Shown piece after piece: positions 7,389 through 13,393 of a stretch of DNA of 16,463 nt (its first letter is position 1; each line of letters opens with the position of its first letter). A model generated the notes under the pieces. That model did no database searches, was not told where the DNA came from, and saw only the letters and a list, made by a program, of their open reading frames with translations. The translations under genes and the position numbers were made by a program. This DNA comes from Deltaproteobacteria bacterium (GTDB taxonomy: Bacteria > Desulfobacterota > DSM-4660 > Desulfatiglandales > HGW-15): contig JAFDHB010000078.1 in NCBI GenBank assembly GCA_019308985.1, positions 1-16,463 of the forward strand, given 5' to 3'.

Positions 7389-7577
7389 TCAGACCCTGGC
7401 CACCACATAAAAGACGCGGACGCCCTTTAGTCCCACCGCCTCCAAGAAACTATCGAGCCTTTCGGGCCTTCTGGAGAGCGCCTCCCCGGCCATGATGCTT
7501 GAGGCCGTGTCAAATTCCCCCGCTTCGGCAAAGCTGATCGCCACAAAGGCCTTTTGCAGCTTTTCAAACCACTTCAT
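7389..7577 (-). CDS. Small stand-alone FAEAGE-motif protein, 62 aa
   Basis: Start ATG with a near-perfect AGGAGG 5 nt upstream, and a strong sigma-54-type promoter just before it. The first half, MKWFEKLQKAFVAIS followed by FAEAGEFDTASSIM, matches the C-terminal tails of the two proteins encoded just downstream (FAEAGEPEIAMEF and FAEAGEFETAREIL). The second half (DSFLEAVGLKGVRVFYVVARV) is hydrophobic, predicted beta-rich and unique within the cluster. There is no signal peptide or membrane helix. It is the first gene of the putative sigma-54 transcript running to the terminator at 2869. The function is unknown. A free copy of a tail module could compete with, or bridge, the tailed receiver and the pseudoreceiver; this is speculation. 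Confidence 0.8.
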   Translation of the reverse strand: MKWFEKLQKAFVAISFAEAGEFDTASSIMAGEALSRRPERLDSFLEAVGLKGVRVFYVVARV

Positions 7578-7611
7578 GATCTCCTCCTTTACGCAGGTTA
7601 CCTTTTGTTAG

Positions 7612-7627
7612 AGCAAGACCCGTGCCG
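7612..7627 (-). promoter_or_regulatory. Sigma-54 (-24/-12) promoter of the phosphorelay operon
   Basis: On the minus strand the sequence reads CGGCACGGGTCTTGCT. It matches TGGCAC-N5-TTGCW at all but the first base, with the obligatory 10 bp between GG and GC. Transcription should start near 7601, leaving about 24 nt of leader that contains the AGGAGG site of the 62-aa gene. The gene for a sigma-54 activator lies about 0.9 kb upstream on the same strand. Confidence 0.75.
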
Positions 7628-7670
7628 AAAAATTTCAACTGCAATTCCAATTGGTTGCGGTGAGGCAATA

Positions 7671-7751
7671 ATGAAGGAAGCAAGTTGGGACGTATTGAGA
7701 CACATGCTTGTTTTATCTTGAAACATTATGAGCCATTTTTGCTTCCTTTAT
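7671..7751. promoter_or_regulatory. Inverted 13-bp repeat pair upstream of the sigma-54 promoter (candidate activator sites)
   Basis: ATGAAGGAAGCAA (7671-7683) and TTGCTTCCTTTAT (7739-7751) are inverted copies with one mismatch. They lie about 70-82 and 138-150 bp upstream of the predicted start at 7601, the usual range for enhancer sites of sigma-54 activators. The distal copy overlaps the 3' end of the receiver gene. Each copy is not itself a palindrome, which is unusual for a Fis-type dimer site. Confidence 0.4.
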
Positions 7752-8084
7752 CTTTTGAATCAGTTCGTCAACGTCCACCGGCTTCATCAGGTAGTCAAAG
7801 GCTCCTAGATGCATCCCCTCGATACCTTCTTTGCTGGTCCCCTTTCCCGTCAGGAGGATAACAGGCACCCTCGGTTCCTTCAGCTTCATTCTTTGAAGGA
7901 CCTCCAACCCTCCCAGTCCGGGCATGAGTACATCCAGTACCACTACGTCGGGCGGGTCCATCTCCAAAAGCCGAAGGCCCTCTTCCCCGTCAAGGGCGGT
8001 CTGTGCCTCAATTCCCCTCAACCTGAGTCTTTGGGCCAGGGTCAAGAGGAATTCTTCCTCGTCGTCTACCACCAGTACTTTCAA
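7713..8084 (-). CDS. Single-domain response regulator (receiver)
   Basis: This 123-aa receiver is complete: D7-D8, phosphorylation site D51 (VVVLDVLMPG), T79 (LLTGKGT) and K101 (YLMKPVD). The domain ends near the C-terminus (KMAHNVSR), with no output domain. The start is TTG, overlapping the stop of the Nitro_FeMo-Co gene by 4 bp (TTGA), with a GGAGG-like stretch upstream inside that gene, so the two are translationally coupled. It forms one unit with the FeMo-Co-domain gene and probably the activator gene, separate from the sigma-54-driven unit that starts 135 bp further on. The kinase at 4501-6249 is the nearest candidate phosphodonor. Confidence 0.92.
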   Translation of the reverse strand: MKVLVVDDEEEFLLTLAQRLRLRGIEAQTALDGEEGLRLLEMDPPDVVVLDVLMPGLGGLEVLQRMKLKEPRVPVILLTGKGTSKEGIEGMHLGAFDYLMKPVDVDELIQKIKEAKMAHNVSR

Positions 8085-8434
8085 GAGCCTCTTCCTCCCT
8101 CCTTATATAGGATTTCTCCTGCATGGAGTGACCCCTTGCAGAACCTCTCCAGGGCCGCTTCATAGGGACCAATCACTGAGTCCAGGACTTCCACCCGCTT
8201 CCATCTCAAATACTGGTAGTACTCTTCCTCAATTCCACCGCACATGACCACCTGGGCCTCCTCCGTCAAGATCAGGTGGCAGAGTTGTTCCGCAGAGGCC
8301 TGAGGGAGAACCACCGTCTTCTCATGGATCCTCTCTTTGTTTTCATCCAAAGAGACGATGAGCACCTCTGTTGCCAGGTCGAATCGGGGCGCCACATCGT
8401 TGCCATATAGGGGAATAAGGAGCTTTTTGCTCAT
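8081..8434 (-). CDS. Nitro_FeMo-Co (NifX/NafY/NifB C-terminal-like) domain protein
   Basis: This 117-aa protein shows the dinitrogenase iron-molybdenum cofactor domain pattern: LLIPLYGNDVAPRFDLATEVLIV at the start (beta strand, then the APRFD motif), a central VVMCGGIEEE with Cys65, and a closing IGPYEAALERFCKG with Cys98; Cys52 is a third cysteine. Family members bind or carry metal-sulfur clusters (FeMo-co precursors, or the Mo-Cu cluster of the orange protein), but many have no known cargo. No nif genes are in the window. It lies 70 bp after the sigma-54 activator gene and overlaps the next receiver gene by 4 bp, so a sensory or regulatory role is more likely than nitrogenase assembly. The ribosome binding site is weak. 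Confidence 0.8.
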   Translation of the reverse strand: MSKKLLIPLYGNDVAPRFDLATEVLIVSLDENKERIHEKTVVLPQASAEQLCHLILTEEAQVVMCGGIEEEYYQYLRWKRVEVLDSVIGPYEAALERFCKGSLHAGEILYKEGGRGS

Positions 8435-8504
8435 GTTTGACTAATCCTATTTCTCCAAGGCTCCGCCAAACTCATCCTGAGGCCGAGACAGGCACGCGGC
8501 CTTT

Positions 8505-9914
8505 TCAACCAATCCCGTGTTGCTTCATTTTTCTCCAGAGCGTGCTTCTCCCCCAGCCCAGCAGAGAAGCAGCCTTGTTGCGCCGACCCCTTGCCTTGAG
8601 CAGGGCATCCATGATCATCCTCTTCTCCATTGACGCCCACGTCTGTCCAGGGTCCTCTCCCACTCCTTGGCCCAGAGAAGAAACAAAAGGGCCTGAATCC
8701 ATTTCCTCACCGCTTGAAGGTGAGGTGGGGGAGGGTGCCGTCTCAGTCAAGTAGGCCGGGAGGTGCCTCGGGAGAATCACGGTGCCCTGGCAAATATTTA
8801 CTGCGTACTCGACCACATTCTTCAATTCCCGCACGTTACCAGGATAGGAGTAACCCGTGAGGAGCTCAAGAGACTTGCTGGAGAATCCCTTGATCTTTTT
8901 CCCAAATTGGGCTGCAAAGGCGTTCAAGAAATGGTCCAGGAGCAGTCGCACATCCTCTCCCCGCTCCCTCAACGGGGGCAGGTGGACCCGGACCACATTG
9001 AGTCTGAAAAGGAGATCTTCCCTGAACTTTCCCTCTTTAACCATCCTCTCCAGGTCGCGATTCGTGGCTGCAATCACCCTGACATTGGCCCGGAAACCTC
9101 TTGTGCTGCCGAGTGGATATACGATCTTATCATCCAAAAAGGTGAGCAGTTTCACCTGGAGTGCCAAAGGCAGGTCACCAATCTCCGTGAGATAAAGGGT
9201 ACCGTTGTGAGCCATCCGAAATCGTCCAGGCCTACTTTCGGTCGCCCCGGTAAATGCCCCTTTCTGGTGTCCAAAGAGCTCAGACTCCAACAGGGTCTCG
9301 GGCAATGCCCCGCAATTGACCTTTACAAAGGGCCCCTTGGCCCTATCAGAAGAGCGATGTATCTCTTCCGCTACCAGGTCCTTGCCGGTGCCCGTTTCTC
9401 CGGTAATAAGAACCGAGGAGTCGCTCTGGGCGAGAAGGGGGAGGAGATGAAAGATCTTCTCCATCTTGGGGCTTCTACCGATGATTTGGCCGAAGCTGTA
9501 AGCTTGGCCTTTCTTTTGGACCAATTCTTTGAGTGGTCGCAAGTCTTCCACGCTTTCCACGAAGCCGGTGACTACTCCATCTGGATCTCGCAAGGCCGCC
9601 ACGGTGATTCGGATCGGAATAAGTTGGCGTTCCCGATTGATCATGTCGCTCTCCACACACCGGGAGTCGTATTCATCCCCCAATCCGCGCACAGGGCATC
9701 CTTGAATACAGGCCCTGATACGCAGGATGTGAGAACAGGGAGAACCTGTGGCCTCATCGCAGGAAAAACCCGTGAGTGCCTCCATAGCACGATTGAGAAA
9801 CACGATTCTTTGCTTCAAGTCCAGGACGACTATGCCAAACGGGAGCTCGTCAAGAAGCCCGTCCAAGACAAAGGAGATGGAAAAAGGTTCTTTTGTCTCA
9901 GGCAAAACGCCCAT
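8505..9914 (-). CDS. Sigma-54-dependent transcriptional activator, PAS-AAA+-Fis
   Basis: Domains of this 469-aa protein: PAS (about 20-130, GIVVLDLKQRIVFLNRAM) with a cysteine group at C52, C60, C69, C73 and C86; AAA+ (about 142-375) with Walker A GETGTGKD (172-179), the sigma-54 contact loop GAFTGA (219-224), and FREDLLFRLN with PPLRERGED; then a loose Ser/Pro/Gly linker and a Fis-type helix-turn-helix (about 428-469, RRNKAASLLGWGRSTLWRKM). There is no receiver domain, so it is not a phosphorylation target in the usual sense. Walker B reads TLYLTEIGD: the Asp of the usual LFLDEIGD is Thr243, while Glu244 is kept. ATP hydrolysis may be altered. It is upstream of, and co-directional with, the signalling genes, and probably acts at the -24/-12 promoter at 7612-7627. 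The cysteines suggest a redox, metal or cluster signal. Confidence 0.92.
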   Translation of the reverse strand: MGVLPETKEPFSISFVLDGLLDELPFGIVVLDLKQRIVFLNRAMEALTGFSCDEATGSPCSHILRIRACIQGCPVRGLGDEYDSRCVESDMINRERQLIPIRITVAALRDPDGVVTGFVESVEDLRPLKELVQKKGQAYSFGQIIGRSPKMEKIFHLLPLLAQSDSSVLITGETGTGKDLVAEEIHRSSDRAKGPFVKVNCGALPETLLESELFGHQKGAFTGATESRPGRFRMAHNGTLYLTEIGDLPLALQVKLLTFLDDKIVYPLGSTRGFRANVRVIAATNRDLERMVKEGKFREDLLFRLNVVRVHLPPLRERGEDVRLLLDHFLNAFAAQFGKKIKGFSSKSLELLTGYSYPGNVRELKNVVEYAVNICQGTVILPRHLPAYLTETAPSPTSPSSGEEMDSGPFVSSLGQGVGEDPGQTWASMEKRMIMDALLKARGRRNKAASLLGWGRSTLWRKMKQHGIG

Positions 9915-9980
9915 TCTGGCCTCTACATTTTCGTTCAGCCCCGAGCCGAAACCGGCCGAGGTGCTGAAACATTTTGGAAA

Positions 9981-10009
9981 ATTTTACCAAAAAATGAAAC
10001 AACCGTAAA
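9981..10009 (-). promoter_or_regulatory. Possible sigma-70 promoter of the activator gene
   Basis: On the minus strand TTTACG (10004-10009) and TAAAAT (9981-9986) are separated by 17 bp, giving a leader of about 60 nt before the ATG at 9914. The -35 box is weak. The perfect palindrome at 10032-10055 ends about 22 bp further upstream. Confidence 0.3.
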
Positions 10010-10027
10010 CCTCCATATCTGGATGGA

Positions 10028-10061
10028 GTTCAGAGAAGGGGACGTCCCCTTCTCTGTGAAC
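10028..10061. repeat. Perfect 24-bp palindrome inside a longer hairpin
   Basis: AGAGAAGGGGAC (10032-10043) is followed at once by its exact complement GTCCCCTTCTCT (10044-10055). GTTC before and GTGAAC after extend the pairing with a 2-nt bulge. It stands alone between the activator gene and the repeat block. It could be an operator for the activator gene, a cruciform or a remnant of a mobile hairpin. It has no T tract, so it is not a typical terminator. Confidence 0.75.
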
Positions 10062-10179
10062 TCTTCCTTAACCCAAAATCCGCGATTGACGGTGTTTTGG
10101 CGATGAAACAAATTGAAAAACCTCGTTGGATCAGGTAGATATGAACTCGTAAGAAGTCTGAATATGCTCATTTCTGTCA

Positions 10180-10325
10180 TTCCTGCCCCGCATCTCAAGT
10201 ACGGGATAAACTCCGGCAGGAATCCAGTAATTCAAAGGCTTCTGGATGCCTTTGGATCGCGGTCCGGGGCATGCTTATCAAGTCCGGCATGACGGTTTTA
10301 GAACTTTTTGGGAAGCTATCAAACT
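10180..10325. repeat. Dispersed palindromic repeat unit, left of the TIR element
   Basis: This non-coding block holds a hairpin (AAAGGC and GCCTTT around an 8-nt loop near 10235-10254) and, at 10280-10324, a 44-bp segment beginning AAGTCCGGCATGACGG. That segment recurs inverted at 14313-14356 with about 84% identity. The readings it gives in several frames look like repeat translations, not proteins. Confidence 0.65.
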
Positions 10326-10582
10326 TGATGATCTCGTAAAAAGTCGAAATTGGGATGGCAAAGTAGAAAGCTTCAAGTTCAAGGCGAGCGAATCTCGTGT
10401 GATGAGGCGTACTTAGCGTACGCCGCAATCATTTACCCCGTTAAATAACTCCAGATTCAGAGGCCGTTGCCCCAACGATGTTCTTAAGTGCTCCTAGACC
10501 TCTGATTCAGCGCCACCAGTACCCATTAAACGGGGCAGGGATGAAGCGCAACGCAGGAATTCGACTTTTTACGAAGCCATCA
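10326..10582. mobile_element. 257-bp MITE-like element with 25/26-bp terminal inverted repeats
   Basis: The left end TGATGATCTCGTAAAAAGTC (10326-10345) and the right end, TGATGGCTTCGTAAAAAGTC read on the minus strand (10582-10563), are near-perfect inverted repeats. The element contains nested inverted pairs: CCCCGTTAAAT near 10437 with ATTAAACGGGG near 10525, GATTCAGAGG with CCTCTGATTC, and a GGCGTAC/GTACGCC hairpin near 10406-10424. It has no transposase gene, and I see no clear target-site duplication. Its right arm recurs at 16273-16334 with about 92% identity. The whole could fold into one long hairpin. Confidence 0.7.
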
Positions 10583-10600
10583 GGCTTTGAAACTGTAAGT

Positions 10601-11662
10601 CTATGGCATCCTGTAAACCATGGAATTGATGTTCATGCCTGCCCCCACAGACGCAAATACGGCTATGTCGCCGGAATGCAATCTATGGTTATCAAGCTTT
10701 CCTCTCTGCAAGAGATCAAACAGGGTGGGTAACGTGGCGACCGAACTGTTACCAAGCCAGGAAATCGTCATGGGCATGATGTGCGCAGGGATATCCTTGA
10801 TATTGTACAACTTGAACAGTCTTTTCAGTATGGCCTCGTCCATCTTTTGGTTTGCCTGGTGTATGAGGACCTTCTTCACATCCGTCAAAGTTACCCCGGC
10901 CCTGTCAAGGCTTTGTTTTACCACCTCAGGGACCGTCTTTACAGCATACTTATATATATCGTGACCACGCATTTTGAGGAACAGTCTGCCACTATTGAGA
11001 TTCGGGTTGTATGATTTGTCAATCCACAGCAGATAGGCTTCTTCAAAGGTATCGGATCTTGTCACATGAGCGAGGATTCCAGCATCCTCTTCCGTTGCTT
11101 CAACGAGGGCGGCCCCGGCTCCATCGGCATATATCATGCTGTCCATATCATGGGGATCCGAGAACCTTGACAGCGTCTCTGCGCCAATAACAAGAATCTT
11201 TTTGGCACCGCCTGACCTAATATAGTAATCGCTTAGCGTCATCCCGTGCAGCCAGCCGGCACAGCCGAAAGGAACATCAAAGGCTACGGTATAAGGATTT
11301 CTTATTCTCAGCTTGTGTTTCACCCGGGCGGCAATGGTTGGGACCATATCGGAACTCTTGCCGTCTACGCTCAAATCCCCTAAATTATGAGCGACTATGA
11401 TGCAATCCAGGGTTTCCTTGTCTACACCTTGCAGCGCCTGTTTTGCAGCCTGGAAGGCGATATCGGATGTATTTAAGCCGTCCTCAAGATATCTCCTTTC
11501 ATTTATGCATGTGATATCCTGGAACTGACTGATGATATCCTGATTGGACTTCTCAAGTCTTACCCCATCTGGTCCATAGAATTCATGGCGCAGAAAATGC
11601 TCGTTGGGTACCTTTAGGGTTGGAATATAGCAACCCGTGGCGGTTATTACGGAATTCGGCAT
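10601..11662 (-). CDS. Beta-ketoacyl-ACP synthase III-like (FabH-like) condensing enzyme
   Basis: This 353-aa thiolase-fold enzyme has the KAS III triad: Cys134 (AFDVPFGCAGWLHG), His268 (VLIHQANQKMDEAI) and Asn305 (ISWLGNSSVATLP). It ends in the family C-terminus (VFASVGAGMNINSMVYRMP). Such enzymes condense an acyl-CoA with malonyl-ACP or a related unit. The N-terminus (VPNEHFLRHEFYGPDG, then NERRYLEDGLNTSDIAF) and the SDPHDMDSMIYADGAG stretch remind me of a FabH-like group common in Bacteroidetes rather than housekeeping FabH, so a secondary role in lipid or aryl-polyene/resorcinol-type synthesis is possible. By eye the gene is less GC-rich than its neighbours. AAAGGAGG lies an unusually long 15 nt before the ATG, and no nearer in-frame start exists. 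It is flanked by repeats on one side and a long leader on the other. Confidence 0.88.
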   Translation of the reverse strand: MPNSVITATGCYIPTLKVPNEHFLRHEFYGPDGVRLEKSNQDIISQFQDITCINERRYLEDGLNTSDIAFQAAKQALQGVDKETLDCIIVAHNLGDLSVDGKSSDMVPTIAARVKHKLRIRNPYTVAFDVPFGCAGWLHGMTLSDYYIRSGGAKKILVIGAETLSRFSDPHDMDSMIYADGAGAALVEATEEDAGILAHVTRSDTFEEAYLLWIDKSYNPNLNSGRLFLKMRGHDIYKYAVKTVPEVVKQSLDRAGVTLTDVKKVLIHQANQKMDEAILKRLFKLYNIKDIPAHIMPMTISWLGNSSVATLPTLFDLLQRGKLDNHRLHSGDIAVFASVGAGMNINSMVYRMP

Positions 11663-11704
11663 GTTGAAACTGGTATACCTCCTTTAGGCTGGATGCAAAA
11701 AGGA

Positions 11705-11875
11705 TTATGCAAAGGCCCCCTTTTTTTCGGCTTTGTCATCAAGAGTCCAATGCGGAACCCGCTTTGGAGACGGCGACATGGTTGCCTCACTCCGAAGCTT
11801 GATGAAACTTTCCAATTTTTCAAAGCTCTCACCCTCAAAAAATAGGCCCACTTGGTGTCGGGCCTTGGAAATCAT
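11705..11875 (-). CDS. Possible 56-aa small protein in the FabH leader
   Basis: This open frame starts at ATG (MISKARHQVGLFFEG) and runs to a TAA at 11705, 42 nt before the FabH-like start. The composition is protein-like, rich in Glu, Lys, Ser and Phe (EKLESFIKLRSEAT, then VPHWTLDDKAEKKGAFA), and it lies on the same predicted transcript. Against it, there is no ribosome binding site before the ATG and the terminator-like hairpin lies within its first codons. It may be a leader peptide linked to attenuation, a gene remnant or chance. I recognise no family. Confidence 0.3.
   Translation of the reverse strand: MISKARHQVGLFFEGESFEKLESFIKLRSEATMSPSPKRVPHWTLDDKAEKKGAFA
11837..11865 (-). terminator. 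Terminator-like hairpin in the FabH leader (possible attenuator)
   Basis: On the minus strand AGGCCC (11865-11860) pairs with GGGCCT (11849-11844) around a 10-nt loop, followed by A and six T. It lies about 40 bp downstream of the predicted promoter and about 175 bp before the FabH-like start. It is therefore either an attenuator or the end of an upstream minus-strand transcript. Confidence 0.55.
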
Positions 11876-11903
11876 AAAGGTGAAACACGAATTGGATAAA
11901 CGA

Positions 11904-11934
11904 ATTATATCATATCTAGGGGCTATAGTGTCAA
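11904..11934 (-). promoter_or_regulatory. Sigma-70 promoter with perfect boxes and 19-bp spacing
   Basis: On the minus strand TTGACA (11934-11929) and TATAAT (11909-11904) are both consensus, separated by 19 bp, longer than the optimal 17. Such spacing often goes with low basal activity or activator dependence. The transcript would start near 11897 and lead into the FabH-like gene after about 235 nt. Confidence 0.6.
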
Positions 11935-12098
11935 TGCATTAATCGCACCCTGGGTAACGGTGTCATTTCCCTTGTCAAATGGAAGAAAACTGGGACGGCG
12001 AGTCACTTATTAGAGGGCCAAAACCGGCCATGAAACACTAGGAAGTGCGCATTTTTCAAGGAGCTGAGAAAGGGGCTTTCTTCAAGTCGAAAGTCATT

Positions 12099-13169
12099 TC
12101 AACCGGATCCATGGACTGTTCCGATATTGAGGCCGTATTGAAGGACCACATAGACCAGGTACACCCCCAGGAGCCAAGCACCCTGGCTTTTCCTGAAAAA
12201 ACCATCCTTGTCCTTGTGAATAAAGAACCTGAAGGAGTATAGGATCACCAGCATGGCAGGAAAATGAAAGAGATAGAAGTTCTCAGGGATCTCCAGGGGC
12301 CGTGCGGCTGCGGCAGCACCTATGACAAAGAAGCAGTTCAACACATCCGCACCGACAATGTTTCCCACGGTGATCTCGGGATGCCCTTTTCTGACAGAGG
12401 CTATCGCGGTCATCAGTTCCGGCACCGAGGTGCCGAAGGCCACCATTGTCGCCGCTATGACGTCTTGGGGCACGCCCAGCCTGAAGGCAATCTCGGATGC
12501 GCTGGGGACCAGGATCCTGGCACCTAGGACAACCATGAAGAGCCCGACCAGGAGCATGAGCCAGCACTTGGGAAGGCTCATAAGCTCAGATTCGTCCAAG
12601 GCTTCACCATCTAGCGCCAGGTCACCACCTTTTTTTGCCCAGAGATAGGTCATGTACATGTAGATACCCAGCAATGCCAGGAAAGAGAATCCGACCCCTC
12701 GACCCAGTACGGGGTCTCCTCTGACGGACAGGAGTATCAGGACCGAGAGGACAACCAGGAGAGTCGCCGCACCAACCTGGACCCACCCCGTTCGGTTAAG
12801 TATGTACTTGTTTACGGGTACCCGCGCCAAGATACAGGTCAAGCCGAAGATGAGGCCCGTATCCGCAATGATGGAGCCCACGCCATTGCCCAGGGCAAGC
12901 CCGGGGTCGCCCATCCATGCCGCCATGACGGAGACAACCGCCTCCGGGGTAGTAGTGCCAAGGGATATGATGGTTGCGCCTATCACGATCCTGGGCATCC
13001 CTGTCCGGCGTGAAAGATGGACCACTCCGTCGATCATCCAGTCCGCACCCTTTGACAGGACAAGGACGCAGGCGGCGATTACCACCAGCAAGGCCACGGT
13101 AGGGAGATCGGCTATGACGCCTTTGAGTACCGATTCATCCCCGATGAAACGAAAGATAGTATAAAGCAT
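12099..13169 (-). CDS. CaCA-family Na+/Ca2+ exchanger-like antiporter
   Basis: This 356-aa inner-membrane protein shows two inverted halves. The first alpha repeat is IVIGATIISLGTTTPEAVVS (61-80) followed by GNGVGSIIADTGLI; the second is VIAATMVAFGTSVPELMTAI (237-256) followed by GNIVGADVLNCFFVIG. The ion-binding glutamates are E76 and E251. A hydrophilic loop (about 179-198, KKGGDLALDGEALDESELMS) separates the halves. The family exchanges Ca2+ for Na+ or H+. The first repeat has GSIIAD where most members have GSNIFN, so selectivity may differ. A purine-rich GAGGAAAGGG precedes the ATG. It follows the HAD gene on the same strand after 224 bp and is probably its own unit. Confidence 0.88.
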   Translation of the reverse strand: MLYTIFRFIGDESVLKGVIADLPTVALLVVIAACVLVLSKGADWMIDGVVHLSRRTGMPRIVIGATIISLGTTTPEAVVSVMAAWMGDPGLALGNGVGSIIADTGLIFGLTCILARVPVNKYILNRTGWVQVGAATLLVVLSVLILLSVRGDPVLGRGVGFSFLALLGIYMYMTYLWAKKGGDLALDGEALDESELMSLPKCWLMLLVGLFMVVLGARILVPSASEIAFRLGVPQDVIAATMVAFGTSVPELMTAIASVRKGHPEITVGNIVGADVLNCFFVIGAAAAARPLEIPENFYLFHFPAMLVILYSFRFFIHKDKDGFFRKSQGAWLLGVYLVYVVLQYGLNIGTVHGSG

Positions 13170-13393
13170 TCCGCCCTTTCCTCTGAACCCCCGTCTCTCC
13201 TATTTCAGCCGATTGTCTCATGCTCCTTCCCGGGCCGGCGAACAATATGTACTCTTCCATCATCTGAGCTGCCTGCTGAAATTTTCCCCTTATGCCACGA
13301 AATAGGCTCTTGTTCAAGAAAAATCTCTTAAGTTTCTCTGGATTTGGCCCCTGAGGAACCGTGGCTTTAAAGTGCCGAATCCCGCCATGGTGG

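Larger units (their letters stand above)
11663..12098. other. 436-bp stretch without a firm gene: leader of the FabH-like gene and upstream spacer
   Basis: From right to left it holds about 160 bp of spacer after the antiporter gene, in which I see nothing convincing (only a weak GGCC/GGCC hairpin near 12020). Next come a minus-strand promoter (11904-11934), a terminator-like hairpin (11837-11865), a possible 56-aa reading frame (11705-11875) and the AAAGGAGG site of the FabH-like gene. Confidence 0.6.

Noticed and set aside
8454..8471. A -24/-12-like sequence (TTGGCGGAGCCTTGGA, minus strand) before the Nitro_FeMo-Co gene
   Set aside because: The invariant GC of the -12 box is GA, and a start from it would leave only about 10 nt before the ATG, too short for a ribosome binding site.
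8481..8501. GGCCG/CGGCC hairpin followed by T on the plus strand, just after the activator stop
   Set aside because: The T tract is on the wrong strand for the minus-strand operon and no plus-strand gene ends here. It may at most be an mRNA processing or attenuation stem.
8763..10106. A 447-codon plus-strand open frame opposite the sigma-54 activator
   Set aside because: It is long but antisense to a gene with intact PAS, AAA+ and Fis domains. Its composition follows the complement and it shows no recognisable domain.
9935..10428. Two minus-strand open frames of 77-87 codons in the repeat block
   Set aside because: They translate the palindromic repeats and the TIR element. Such peptides recur wherever the repeats lie.
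10180..10600. CRISPR array or tRNA cluster in the repeat-rich stretch
   Set aside because: The repeats are inverted and diverged, not direct and regularly spaced, and no tRNA cloverleaf or CCA end was seen.
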